From Alphaproteobacteria bacterium (GTDB lineage Bacteria; Pseudomonadota; Alphaproteobacteria; Rhizobiales; Aestuariivirgaceae), in the NCBI GenBank assembly GCA_026400595.1, contig JAPLOT010000318.1:1-10247 (forward strand): 10,247 nucleotides of DNA. The letters are read 5' to 3'. Shown piece after piece: positions 1 to 7,166 of this stretch. The first letter of the stretch is position 1; the number at the start of each line of letters is the position of its first letter. Made by a program: the position numbers and the translations under genes. The notes below the pieces were generated by a model that was not told the DNA's origin, searched no databases, and was given only the letters and a program-made list of their open reading frames with translations.

Positions 1-1
1 T

Positions 2-1282
2 GGCGCCGCGCAGCGCTTCCTTGGCGACGACTACAACACGCAGCAGTGGGAACAGGTCCGCGACATCCTCGATGTGTGGTTCGATTCAGGGTCGACCCAT
101 GCCTTCTGCCTGGAACAGCGGCCTGATCTCAAGTGGCCCGCCGATCTCTATCTCGAGGGATCCGATCAGCATCGCGGCTGGTTCCATTCCTCGCTGCTCG
201 AGTCCTGCGGCACACGTGGGCGTGCGCCCTATGATGCCGTGCTGACCCACGGGTTCGTGGTCGCCGAGGACGGCCGCAAGATGTCGAAGTCGCTGGGCAA
301 CATCGTGACGCCGCAGGACGTGATCAAGCAATCCGGTGCCGATATCCTGCGCCTGTGGGTCGCTTCGGCCGACTATGCGGAGGACCTTCGCCTCGGCCCC
401 GAGATCCTCAAGACCAATGTCGAGGCCTATCGCAAGCTGCGCAACACCATGCGCTACATCCTGGGCGCAGTGGACGGCCTGAAAGACTGGGAGTTCGTGC
501 CCGCGGCCGAGATGCCGGAGCTTGACCGCTATATCCTGCATCGCCTGCATGAATTGGAAGGACAGGTCCGCGCAGCTTATGAAGTCTTCGACTACAAGCG
601 CCTCTTTGCGCTTCTGACAAACTTCATGACGGTCGATCTCTCGGCCTTCTACTTCGACATCCGGAAGGACTCCCTTTATTGCGATGCGTGGTCCAGCCTG
701 CGGCGACGCTCGTGCAGGACCGTGCTTGATCAGCTGTTTCATTGTCTCGCCACCTGGTGGGCGCCTGTCCTGGCCTTCACCATGGAAGAGGTCTGGCTCG
801 CGCGCTTTGGTGGTGCGGAGTCATCCGTGCACTTGATGCAGTTTGCGCAGACACCCGATGAGTGGGGCGCTCCCGATCTTGCCGCCAAATGGGACAAGAT
901 CCGTGACGTGCGGTCGGTCGTCACTGGCGCACTCGAAATCGAGCGCCAGGTGAAGAAGACCATCGGTTCGGCACTGGAAGCCGCGCCGGATGTCTATATA
1001 TCGCGTCCAGACCTGATTGCTGCCTTGGACGGCGTCGACCTTGCAGAGATTTCCATTACCTCCGGCGCTCGCCTGATCGAGGGCGAAGGACCGGCAGATG
1101 CCTTCCGGCTGGACAACGTGAAGGGTGTGGCCGTCGTCTTCAAGCCCGCAGAGGGCCGAAGGTGCGCAAGGTCCTGGAAGATCACGCCGGACGTCGGCAG
1201 CGATCCGGAGTTCCCGGACATCACCCCGCGCGATGCAGACGCTGTGCGCGAGTGGCAGATCCGCTTCGAGAAGAACGTTTGA
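2..1282 (+). CDS. ileS: Isoleucyl-tRNA synthetase, C-terminal part (5' end outside window)
   Basis: Class I aminoacyl-tRNA synthetase that charges tRNA-Ile in the cytoplasm. The 426 visible residues are roughly the last 45% of a normal enzyme of 950-1000 residues, and the frame is open from the left edge. WFDSG appears near base 77. The phrase SDQHRGWFHSSLL and the catalytic loop KMSKS (278-292, in GRKMSKSLGN) mark the end of the Rossmann catalytic core. After these come the helical anticodon-binding domain (about 400-850) and the C-terminal region. Near 1163 only one cysteine remains, in RRCARSWK; the two-Cys, two-Cys zinc knuckle of E. coli IleRS is not kept. I believe this reduced form is usual in alphaproteobacteria, so I do not read it as damage. 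The stop TGA overlaps the TTG start of lspA, indicating translational coupling. Identity is certain. Confidence 0.97.
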   Translation, partial: GAAQRFLGDDYNTQQWEQVRDILDVWFDSGSTHAFCLEQRPDLKWPADLYLEGSDQHRGWFHSSLLESCGTRGRAPYDAVLTHGFVVAEDGRKMSKSLGNIVTPQDVIKQSGADILRLWVASADYAEDLRLGPEILKTNVEAYRKLRNTMRYILGAVDGLKDWEFVPAAEMPELDRYILHRLHELEGQVRAAYEVFDYKRLFALLTNFMTVDLSAFYFDIRKDSLYCDAWSSLRRRSCRTVLDQLFHCLATWWAPVLAFTMEEVWLARFGGAESSVHLMQFAQTPDEWGAPDLAAKWDKIRDVRSVVTGALEIERQVKKTIGSALEAAPDVYISRPDLIAALDGVDLAEISITSGARLIEGEGPADAFRLDNVKGVAVVFKPAEGRRCARSWKITPDVGSDPEFPDITPRDADAVREWQIRFEKNV

Positions 1283-1782
1283 GTCGCTCGCGCCTGTGGG
1301 GACCCTTGGCACCGCTGGTTCTGGCGGTGGCGGCACTGGTTTTCGGATTCGACCAGACCAACAAGTGGTGGATGCTCTTCATCTACAACATTTCGGAACG
1401 TCAACCAGTTGAAATAACATCGTTTCTCGAGCTTGTTCTGGTTTGGAACAAGGGCGTTTCCTATGGACTTTTCAGCGGCCATCAGCAGGGTTTTCTCATC
1501 GCCATGGCGCTGGTCATTTCGGTGCTTCTTTGGGTCTGGGCGAGCCGGTCGGAGAACCGGCTGGGCGCCTGGGCCTTTGGCCTGATCATCGGCGGTGCGC
1601 TGTCCAATGCGCTGGATCGAGCGGTGCATGGGGCTGTCGCCGACTTCTTCCATTTCCACTTGGGCAGATTCAGCTGGTACGTCTTCAACATCGCCGATGT
1701 CGCCATCGTTGCCGGGGTGGCGCTGCTGCTGTATGAATCGCTGATGGACCGCGGTGCGGGGGCCCGCCGCGGAAACGCCTGA
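1279..1782 (+). CDS. lspA: Lipoprotein signal peptidase (signal peptidase II)
   Basis: Inner-membrane aspartyl protease that removes signal peptides from diacylated prolipoproteins at the lipobox cysteine. The 167-residue product has four hydrophobic segments (about 8-24, 71-88, 97-112 and 134-152), as in the family. The conserved motifs are present: FDQTNKW near 24-30, NKGVSYG at 57-63, GGALSNALDR with catalytic Asp113, and FNIADVAI with catalytic Asp140. The start is TTG at 1279, inside the ileS stop (4-base overlap), preceded by a GAGAAG purine stretch. It gives the usual family length and MSRSRLWGPL as N-terminus. The reading frame extends further upstream, but that part lies inside ileS and does not resemble LspA. 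The next gene encodes a lipoprotein, a possible substrate. Confidence 0.96.
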   Translation: MSRSRLWGPLAPLVLAVAALVFGFDQTNKWWMLFIYNISERQPVEITSFLELVLVWNKGVSYGLFSGHQQGFLIAMALVISVLLWVWASRSENRLGAWAFGLIIGGALSNALDRAVHGAVADFFHFHLGRFSWYVFNIADVAIVAGVALLLYESLMDRGAGARRGNA

Positions 1783-1826
1783 ATTTCCGGCCAGACATGG
1801 CCAATCTTTTAGCCAAGGGGTATGCG

Positions 1827-2273
1827 ATGAAAAGTCGGGGTTCAATTCTGGGTCTGCTGGCAATTGCCGTTGCAGCTTCCGGTTGTTCCTCTGTCAGCGG
1901 CCTGCTCGACGACGGTCCGGCGCCGCAAACCATGGCTGCGGCGCCCGCGGATCTTTCCATGCCGCCGGACCTTCGTCTTCCGCCGCCCGGTTCGGCACCA
2001 CCGCCGGCACCGGCCTATCAAGAGACGCAGGCCGTGGCGTCGGCTCCGGCAGCCAGTGTGGCCACTCCCGCCGTACCCTCGACAGGCGTGAGCAAACCCG
2101 AAGATGCGGCATACGAGAAATACGGCATCGTGATCTACAATCCGGACGGTACGCGCCGTCCCGATGCCGTGCTACGCGAGGAACTGCGCAAGGCTATTGT
2201 CGCCGAAAAGCAGAAGGCCAATCCGAACTACGGCACCGTGTTCAACATCGGCAACATCTTCAAGGACGAGTAG
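1827..2273 (+). CDS. Small proline-rich lipoprotein of unknown function
   Basis: A 148-residue predicted lipoprotein. Residues 1-19 form a signal peptide (basic MKSR, hydrophobic ILGLLAIAVAA), and the lipobox ends ASG-Cys20, so Cys20 would be lipidated after LspA cleavage. Residues 30-95 are rich in Pro and Ala and probably extended. Residues 95-148 look like a conserved tail, with EKYGI, NPDGT and RPD, a charged helix and the ending NPNYGTVFNIGNIF. I chose ATG 1827 because AAGGGG lies 6 bases upstream; the ATG at 1797 lacks such a site and would put polar residues before the signal. Small lipoproteins after lspA are common in alphaproteobacteria, including the DUF3035/BamF group. The general layout is similar, but I do not see that family's motif, so no function is assigned. 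It lies 44 bases after lspA and 30 before mutL. Confidence 0.88.
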   Translation: MKSRGSILGLLAIAVAASGCSSVSGLLDDGPAPQTMAAAPADLSMPPDLRLPPPGSAPPPAPAYQETQAVASAPAASVATPAVPSTGVSKPEDAAYEKYGIVIYNPDGTRRPDAVLREELRKAIVAEKQKANPNYGTVFNIGNIFKDE

Positions 2274-2303
2274 AGGTCCGGGGCCGCTCGGGAAGCTGCA
2301 CCC

Positions 2304-4022
2304 ATGGCCATCAGGCGACTCTCGGAAGGCACCGTTAACCGGATCGCCGCAGGCGAAGTCATTGAACGTCCTGCAAGCGTCGTGAAAGAGCTCGTGGAGA
2401 ACGCCATCGATGCCGGCGCCTCGGCAATCGAGGTCGTCTTCAGGAGTGGCGGCAAGAGTCTCATCCGCGTTCGCGATGATGGCCATGGCATGGACCGGGA
2501 AGACCTTCTCCTCGCCATCGAACGTCATGCTACGTCGAAGCTCCCCAGTGACGATCTGATCGAGATTCGATTTTTGGGTTTCCGCGGCGAGGCACTGCCG
2601 TCGGTCGGTGCGATCAGCCGGCTGAGCGTTGCGTCGCGTCCGCGCGGCGGCGGCGAAGCGCATGAAGTCACCGTCGAGGCGGGGCAGGTCAGCGGTCCGC
2701 GACCGGTTGCCTTGTCAAGGGGAACGGAAATCGAAGTCCGCGATCTGTTTTTCGCCACGCCAGCCCGCCTCAAGTTCCTCAAGACGGACCGGGCCGAATC
2801 GGCGGAAGCGACCGACGTCGTTCGACGCATGGCACTGGCCTATCCGCATGTCGGCTTCTCATTCGTCACTGAGGATCGCCGGGTTCTCGACGTGCCGTCG
2901 GGTGAGAAGGAGGATCAGCGGATCCGCAGGATCCTTGGCAATGACTTCATGGAGAATGCGGTCGCCTTTGGTCTGATCCGCGAGGATGTTCAGGTCCACG
3001 GCCTTGCAGGCCTGCCCACCTGGACGCGGGCTCAGGGCAACATGCAGTATCTCTTCGTCAATGGTCGTAGCGTCCGGGACAGACAGCTTGTCGGAGCAGT
3101 GCGGGGCGCCTACGCGGATGTGATGGCGGCGAACCGCTTTCCCGCCATTGTGCTCTTCGTCACCTGCCCGCCGGACCGTGTGGACGTGAACGTTCATCCA
3201 GCCAAGGCGGAGGTCCGGTTCCGCGATCCCGCCCTTGTGAGGTCGGTGATCATAAGCGCTATCCGGGCAGCCCTTGCCGACCGCAGGCAGGCGACAGACA
3301 CCACACTTGCACAATCGATGGCCTCGAACTTTCGACCGATGTCATCGTCCTCCGGATATGCAGGCTTTACGGACGTCCAACGCGCCTTCGCGATGGACAT
3401 GCCGATTGCGGCATCTGTTTCCGAAGACCCTCCTGTCGCGGACTATCCACTTGGCCAGGCGCGCGGCCAGTTGCATGATACCTACATACTCTCTCAGACC
3501 CGGGATGGCATTGTCCTCATCGATCAGCATGCAGCGCATGAGCGCCTGGTCTATGAGCGACTGAAGCGAGAGCGCGCAGACCGGCAGTTGGCAGTCCAGC
3601 CGTTGCTGGTGCCGGAAGTTGTCGATCTTGATCCGTCGATGGTCGAACGCCTGTCGGGCGCAGCTTCAGTACTGGCCGAGTCGGGGCTGGTGGTCGAGGC
3701 CTTCGGCGATGGCGCGGTCATCGTTCGCGAGGTACCGGCCGCCATCGCTGATGGTGACATCGCCGGGATCATTCGCGACATTGGCGACGAGCTTGCGACC
3801 TTCGACGCATCGACTGCAGTCGAAACGCGCATCAATCATGTGCTTGCTACAATGGCCTGCCACCACTCGGTACGTGCCGGGCGCAAGCTCCGCCCCGAGG
3901 AAATGAACGCCTTGCTGCGCGAAATGGAAGCCACGCCCAATTCAGGGCAATGCAACCACGGGCGCCCGACATTCGTGGAACTGAAACTTTCGGACCTCGA
4001 ACGCCTGTTCGGACGTCGATAG
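2304..4022 (+). CDS. mutL: DNA mismatch repair protein MutL, endonuclease type
   Basis: ATP-driven mismatch-repair mediator that couples MutS to strand incision. The 572-residue chain opens with the GHKL ATPase domain: NRIAAGEVIERP at 12-23, Glu29 and Asn33 at the positions of the E. coli catalytic residues, DDGHGM at 58-63, ATSKL at 76-80 and GFRGEALPSV at 92-101. A linker near residues 330-385 leads to the C-terminal dimerisation and nuclease domain. DQHAAHERLVYE (407-418) fits the DQHA(X)2E(X)4E metal-binding endonuclease motif, supported by ACHHSVRAG (from 518) and QCNHGRPT (549-556). E. coli MutL lacks this site and relies on MutH, so this protein probably nicks DNA itself. The ATG at 2304 has GGAAG 8 bases upstream. 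The gene ends 3 bases before the stop of the convergent ligase gene. Confidence 0.97.
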   Translation: MAIRRLSEGTVNRIAAGEVIERPASVVKELVENAIDAGASAIEVVFRSGGKSLIRVRDDGHGMDREDLLLAIERHATSKLPSDDLIEIRFLGFRGEALPSVGAISRLSVASRPRGGGEAHEVTVEAGQVSGPRPVALSRGTEIEVRDLFFATPARLKFLKTDRAESAEATDVVRRMALAYPHVGFSFVTEDRRVLDVPSGEKEDQRIRRILGNDFMENAVAFGLIREDVQVHGLAGLPTWTRAQGNMQYLFVNGRSVRDRQLVGAVRGAYADVMAANRFPAIVLFVTCPPDRVDVNVHPAKAEVRFRDPALVRSVIISAIRAALADRRQATDTTLAQSMASNFRPMSSSSGYAGFTDVQRAFAMDMPIAASVSEDPPVADYPLGQARGQLHDTYILSQTRDGIVLIDQHAAHERLVYERLKRERADRQLAVQPLLVPEVVDLDPSMVERLSGAASVLAESGLVVEAFGDGAVIVREVPAAIADGDIAGIIRDIGDELATFDASTAVETRINHVLATMACHHSVRAGRKLRPEEMNALLREMEATPNSGQCNHGRPTFVELKLSDLERLFGRR

Positions 4023-4027
4023 ACGTC
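4012..4027. terminator. Short stem-loop across two convergent stop codons, possible weak bidirectional terminator
   Basis: GACGTC-GATA-GACGTC gives a 6-bp stem with a 4-base loop. It contains the mutL stop (TAG 4020-4022) and runs into the reverse-strand stop of the ligase gene (TGA, complement of 4026-4028). The position is right for shared 3' ends, but no T-run follows on either strand, so it is not a classical intrinsic terminator. Each half is itself the palindrome GACGTC, so chance occurrence is possible. Confidence 0.25.
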
Positions 4028-5372
4028 AACCGGCCTCGATGTAGCGCTGTACTTCGGCCGCACTCACCGCCTTGCGCAACGCGCTGTCCTCGGCTTCGCA
4101 GACCGCCGAATAGTGGTTCACGAAGTCGGCGCCGAATATCTCCTTAGCCCTCTTGCTGTCCTTGAAGCGGCGCGTGGCCTCCAGCAGGTCGATGGGGAGC
4201 CGCTCGGCTCCTTCAGGAATCTCATTGGGTCCACCCGAGGAGATCGGGGGGGCAGTCAAGGGCAGTTCGCGCGACAGGCCGTCAAGTCCGGTGCCCAGCA
4301 TCGCCGCCATGGCCAGGTATGGATTGAGATCGCTTCCAGGCAGTCGCAATTCAAGGCGCGCCTTGTCATCGGTCTCGGCAGCCGTTCTGACTGCAGCTGC
4401 ATAGTTATAGGGTGCCCAGCTCACGGTCTTTGGTGCCCAACTGCCTGGCGCCAGCCTGCGGTAGGCATTCACGGTATTGCCAATCATTGGGAAGACCTCC
4501 GGCACCAGGTCAATGATCCCTGCAAGAAACGACTTTGCCGTTGCTGACAATCCGTTCTCATCGGCCCGGTCGGCGAAGGCATTCCTGCCGGACTTGCGAT
4601 CGCGCAAAGAGAGATTGATATGCCCTCCGATTCCCGGAAAGCCCGCGCCGGTCAGCGACATGAAGGACGCCGTAAGGCCACGCTGGCGGCAGAATGCCTT
4701 GGTGAACATGCGAAAGAAGCAGGCATCATCCGCTGCGCGAAGGGCGTCTCGATGTTTGAGTGTCGCTTCGATGCAGCCGGGACCCAATTCGACACTGAGC
4801 GAAAACACGGAAACATCCGCTGAAGCAAGGCAGGCCTCGAGTTCGGAAATCAGGCCAGCATGCGTTGCCGCCGTCTGCCCGGACCAGCAGCGGTTGTCTG
4901 GCGCAAAGGCCGAGAGATTCGCGAAGTTCTTTGCCCGCAGTGACTCGGCAGTTTCTGCCAGCACGATGAACTCGAACTCATAGGCTGCCTGTACGTCGAA
5001 GCCCATGTCGCGGGCCTTGGCGATCTGGTTCTGCAGCACACGGCGCGGCATAATCTCGGCCTGAGGCCCGGTATAGTCCATCACCAGTGCTGCCGCCTTG
5101 GCCTCGAAGGGATAGGGACGAAGCGACTCGACGTCGTAGCGTACCGTCTCGCTGCGATAGGGGCCCGGAAAGACGATGTTCTCGCCCGTGTCCCATTTGG
5201 TGACCACATTGGCGAATACGGCCCTAGCGGCGCCGTCGAGCAGCTCCTGTCGCCGCAGGCGCCGCTCCCGGAACATCCCCGCATAGTCGAAGATACCTAC
5301 ATGAATGACCTCGGCGCCGATCTTGTCGAGTGCCTCTGCCAGGTCCTTGCTCAGTTCCGCCTGCTTTGTCAC
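4026..5372 (-). CDS. Glutamine synthetase-family ligase (gamma-glutamyl-amine ligase type), substrate unknown
   Basis: A 448-residue ATP-dependent ligase with the glutamine synthetase fold. The length suits the GlnT, PuuA and GmaS branches rather than GlnA (about 470). Metal-site Glu132 and Glu134 (YEFEF), Glu195 (ELGPG) and Glu202, His251 (GGHIN), Arg305/Arg306 (NAYRR), Arg329, and Glu341/Arg343 (ELRLPGSDLNPYL) are all present. Three usual positions differ: Cys200 where GPGQ normally has Gln, Asn253 where many members have a second His (GMHxH), and Tyr324 where the NR motif has the arginine matching Salmonella GlnA Arg339. It should still activate glutamate with ATP, but the acceptor is probably an amine other than ammonia. 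It starts with GTG and lies 35 bases after the MttB-like gene, so the two are likely co-transcribed. Family assignment is secure; the gamma-glutamyl-amine role is inference. Confidence 0.9.
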   Translation of the reverse strand: MTKQAELSKDLAEALDKIGAEVIHVGIFDYAGMFRERRLRRQELLDGAARAVFANVVTKWDTGENIVFPGPYRSETVRYDVESLRPYPFEAKAAALVMDYTGPQAEIMPRRVLQNQIAKARDMGFDVQAAYEFEFIVLAETAESLRAKNFANLSAFAPDNRCWSGQTAATHAGLISELEACLASADVSVFSLSVELGPGCIEATLKHRDALRAADDACFFRMFTKAFCRQRGLTASFMSLTGAGFPGIGGHINLSLRDRKSGRNAFADRADENGLSATAKSFLAGIIDLVPEVFPMIGNTVNAYRRLAPGSWAPKTVSWAPYNYAAAVRTAAETDDKARLELRLPGSDLNPYLAMAAMLGTGLDGLSRELPLTAPPISSGGPNEIPEGAERLPIDLLEATRRFKDSKRAKEIFGADFVNHYSAVCEAEDSALRKAVSAAEVQRYIEAG

Positions 5373-5380
5373 GTGCCCGT

Positions 5381-5387
5381 CCCCCTC
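5381..5387 (-). promoter_or_regulatory. Ribosome binding site supporting the GTG start of the ligase gene
   Basis: The reverse strand reads GAGGGGG here, 8 bases before the GTG at 5372-5370. The strong, well-spaced purine run favours this GTG and the N-terminus MTKQAELSKD, in agreement with the family layout, where the first strand (here EVIHVGIFDYAG) lies about 20 residues in. Confidence 0.7.
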
Positions 5388-5407
5388 TGCGATCGCCGGG
5401 GAATTGA

Positions 5408-6985
5408 TCAGGCCCAGCGTGGATCGCCCGGCTCCATGACCACGCGCGGCAGCCTGATATCGTGCTTCGCCCGGATCGCCGCGTCAACCTCGCGCGGAAT
5501 GTAGTCGGGATAGTAGGTAGAGAGGATCTCGCGCTTACGCACAGCAGCCCGCTGGACAATTTCCGGCTTACCCGCCTCGTTCCACTCCTTCGGGCTCATG
5601 CGGTTCGCCACCTGCGGATAGACATACTCCTTCTGCATCAGCGCCAGGGTCTGTTCGTTGCCCAGATAGTGTCCAGGCCCATCGATGCAGACATTGGCGA
5701 TGACGTCCAGGGAAAGGGTCTCGTCATTCACTTCGATGCCGCGGACATTGCGGTTGATCGACCCCAGCATGTCATTGTCGATCAGGAGGCTTTCGAGGCA
5801 AAAGCCAAGCAGCGAAGCATGCATGCCGGCGGATTCATACATGAGGTTGATGCCGGTCATTGCCGAAATGCCGGCGGTGACGCCTTTCTCGTAGCCTGCC
5901 TGCATGTCGGGCATCTTCGAATCGCACATGCCGGCAGCCGAGCCGACGGTGAGGTTGTAGAAATGCCCCATCTGGGCGCAGCCGGAGGTAATGAGGGCCT
6001 GCTCGCCGGAACCGCCCGACATGGCGCCGGTGCGCAGGTCGGAAACGAAGGGCCATGGGCCCCAGATGGCCACCGCACCTGGGACGATGGAGTTGATGTA
6101 GACCAGCCCTGCAAGGCATTCCGCCACGGCCTGTACGACTGTTCCGGCTAGAGCCGCGGGGGAGGTGGCACCGGCCTGCGCGGCCGAGAGAAGGAGGACC
6201 GGCATTCCGCCACGCGCTGCCACTTCCAGGCATCGGCATGCATCTTCGGCAAACTTCATCGGAGGAACCACGAAACAATTCGACTGCGAGACGAAGGGAC
6301 GCTCGCGCCACTTCTCCTCGCCTCCGGCGATGAAGTGCAGGATGTCCAGGCACTCGGTCACGTGTGCGGGGTCCACCATGCTGGTACCAACATGCTTCTG
6401 CGTGCCGGCGATGCAGGCGTACATCGTGTTGATGTCGAGGTCATGCCCCGTGATCATGTCGCGTGCCGTCAACGGGCGCTGATAAAAATGGATGTGATCG
6501 CAGTTGTCGACAATGCGTCCAGCGTCATAGAGGTCGACAAGCACCGACTCGCGATAGGTCTTGGTTTCGGGCTCGACCACATGCACGGCCGCTCCCGCGG
6601 TTCCGAAATAGACTTTGTTGCCAGAGGGTTCCATGTCATGCTTCGAGTCGCGGCCGTGAAGCACGAAGTTCCTGGCGCAACTCGCCAGGGTGTCCTCGAC
6701 GAGCGAGCGGGGAATGCACAGGCGGCCATTGCTGTTGATGAAGCAGCCGCGCGCCGTCATTGCCTCGATGCAGGTCGGTATCGCTTGCGCCAGGCCGATG
6801 GTCTCCAAGAGCTGCAAGGCGGTTTCATTGATCCGCTGCATGTCGCGGTCGGTCAGTGGCTTGTACTGTCCGCCCACCATGCCGGGACGGACGGCCGCCT
6901 CCGCCATCGGGATCGGCCGGGCGCGCATGGCGCGGCGGGCATCGCGTCCGCCGCGGCGGCGGGAAAGATCTTCGACAGCACTCAT
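5408..6985 (-). CDS. MttB-family (trimethylamine methyltransferase-like) protein, non-pyrrolysine, copy 1
   Basis: Corrinoid-dependent methyltransferase family. Characterised members move a methyl group from trimethylamine (pyrrolysine MttB) or quaternary amines such as glycine betaine (MtgB type) to a corrinoid protein. The 525 residues include a basic tail (1-25, SRRRGGRDARRAMRAR), the N-terminal helix pair from 43, YFGTAG at 126-131, a TIM-barrel core, and the motif CDSKMPDMQAGYEK at 354-367. The C-terminal signature is DGPGHYLG at 435-442 and WNEAGKPE at 468-475. No amber codon interrupts the frame and the protein is full length, so it is not the pyrrolysine type. It has 15 cysteines, far more than copy 2. 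AGAGGAG lies 8 bases before the ATG. It is first in a - strand operon with the ligase gene, divergent from the LysR gene. The real substrate cannot be read from the sequence. Confidence 0.92.
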   Translation of the reverse strand: MSAVEDLSRRRGGRDARRAMRARPIPMAEAAVRPGMVGGQYKPLTDRDMQRINETALQLLETIGLAQAIPTCIEAMTARGCFINSNGRLCIPRSLVEDTLASCARNFVLHGRDSKHDMEPSGNKVYFGTAGAAVHVVEPETKTYRESVLVDLYDAGRIVDNCDHIHFYQRPLTARDMITGHDLDINTMYACIAGTQKHVGTSMVDPAHVTECLDILHFIAGGEEKWRERPFVSQSNCFVVPPMKFAEDACRCLEVAARGGMPVLLLSAAQAGATSPAALAGTVVQAVAECLAGLVYINSIVPGAVAIWGPWPFVSDLRTGAMSGGSGEQALITSGCAQMGHFYNLTVGSAAGMCDSKMPDMQAGYEKGVTAGISAMTGINLMYESAGMHASLLGFCLESLLIDNDMLGSINRNVRGIEVNDETLSLDVIANVCIDGPGHYLGNEQTLALMQKEYVYPQVANRMSPKEWNEAGKPEIVQRAAVRKREILSTYYPDYIPREVDAAIRAKHDIRLPRVVMEPGDPRWA

Positions 6986-7006
6986 GCTGGATACTCCTCT
7001 GTTGCC

Positions 7007-7012
7007 CGTATA
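7007..7012 (-). promoter_or_regulatory. Tentative -10 element for the mttB-like copy 1 operon
   Basis: The reverse strand reads TATACG, 4 of 6 bases of the consensus TATAAT. Transcription would begin near 7000, just before the ribosome binding site at 6994-6999, and the palindrome centred at 7069 would then lie near -69, where LysR-type activators usually bind. No convincing -35 box is seen 17 bases upstream, as expected of an activator-dependent promoter. I infer this mainly from position. Confidence 0.25.
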
Positions 7013-7059
7013 TCGTCCGTTTCGGGGGGTGGCCGCAACGGCCTAACTTTTACATAGGC

Positions 7060-7078
7060 TGGTGAGTAAATCTCACCA
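7060..7078. promoter_or_regulatory. LysR-type operator: interrupted palindrome in the divergent intergenic region
   Basis: TGGTGAG-TAAAT-CTCACCA is a perfect inverted repeat with 7-base arms around a 5-base AT-rich spacer. It holds the classical LysR half-site pattern T-N11-A (T7063, A7075). It is the clearest dyad in the 181-base gap between copy 1 and the regulator gene. A second short palindrome, CCATATGG (7076-7083), overlaps its right edge and might belong to the activation half-site. LysR regulators typically bind such sites between themselves and a divergent target, so I infer that the adjacent regulator binds here. The rest of the gap shows no RNA gene or small ORF I can support. Confidence 0.6.
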
Positions 7079-7166
7079 TATGGGTCGTGAATCCAACTCT
7101 CTTGGCACTTAACTAACGGGTTTTAGGAGTGTTATGAGGGAACTCCCAGTCAATTGGTGAAGAAAC

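Noticed and set aside
1797..1826. Earlier ATG at 1797 as start of the lipoprotein
   Set aside because: The ATG at 1827 has AAGGGG at 6 bases and gives a proper signal peptide; the longer form would add an unusual leader.
994..1863. Open frame of 289 codons on the - strand across ileS and lspA
   Set aside because: It crosses three real genes and lacks any recognised motif; treated as a shadow.
7089..7093. GAATC (a GANTC site for CcrM methylation) beside the operator
   Set aside because: A single five-base match is common by chance; no clustering seen.
7102..7107. TTGGCA as -35 box for the LysR gene
   Set aside because: No acceptable -10 lies 16-18 bases downstream; the nearest candidates are 13 and 24 bases away.
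7126..7146. GGAGT...ACTCC inverted repeat upstream of the LysR gene
   Set aside because: Only 5-base arms with an 11-base loop and no T-run; not distinguishable from chance, though it lies in the leader.
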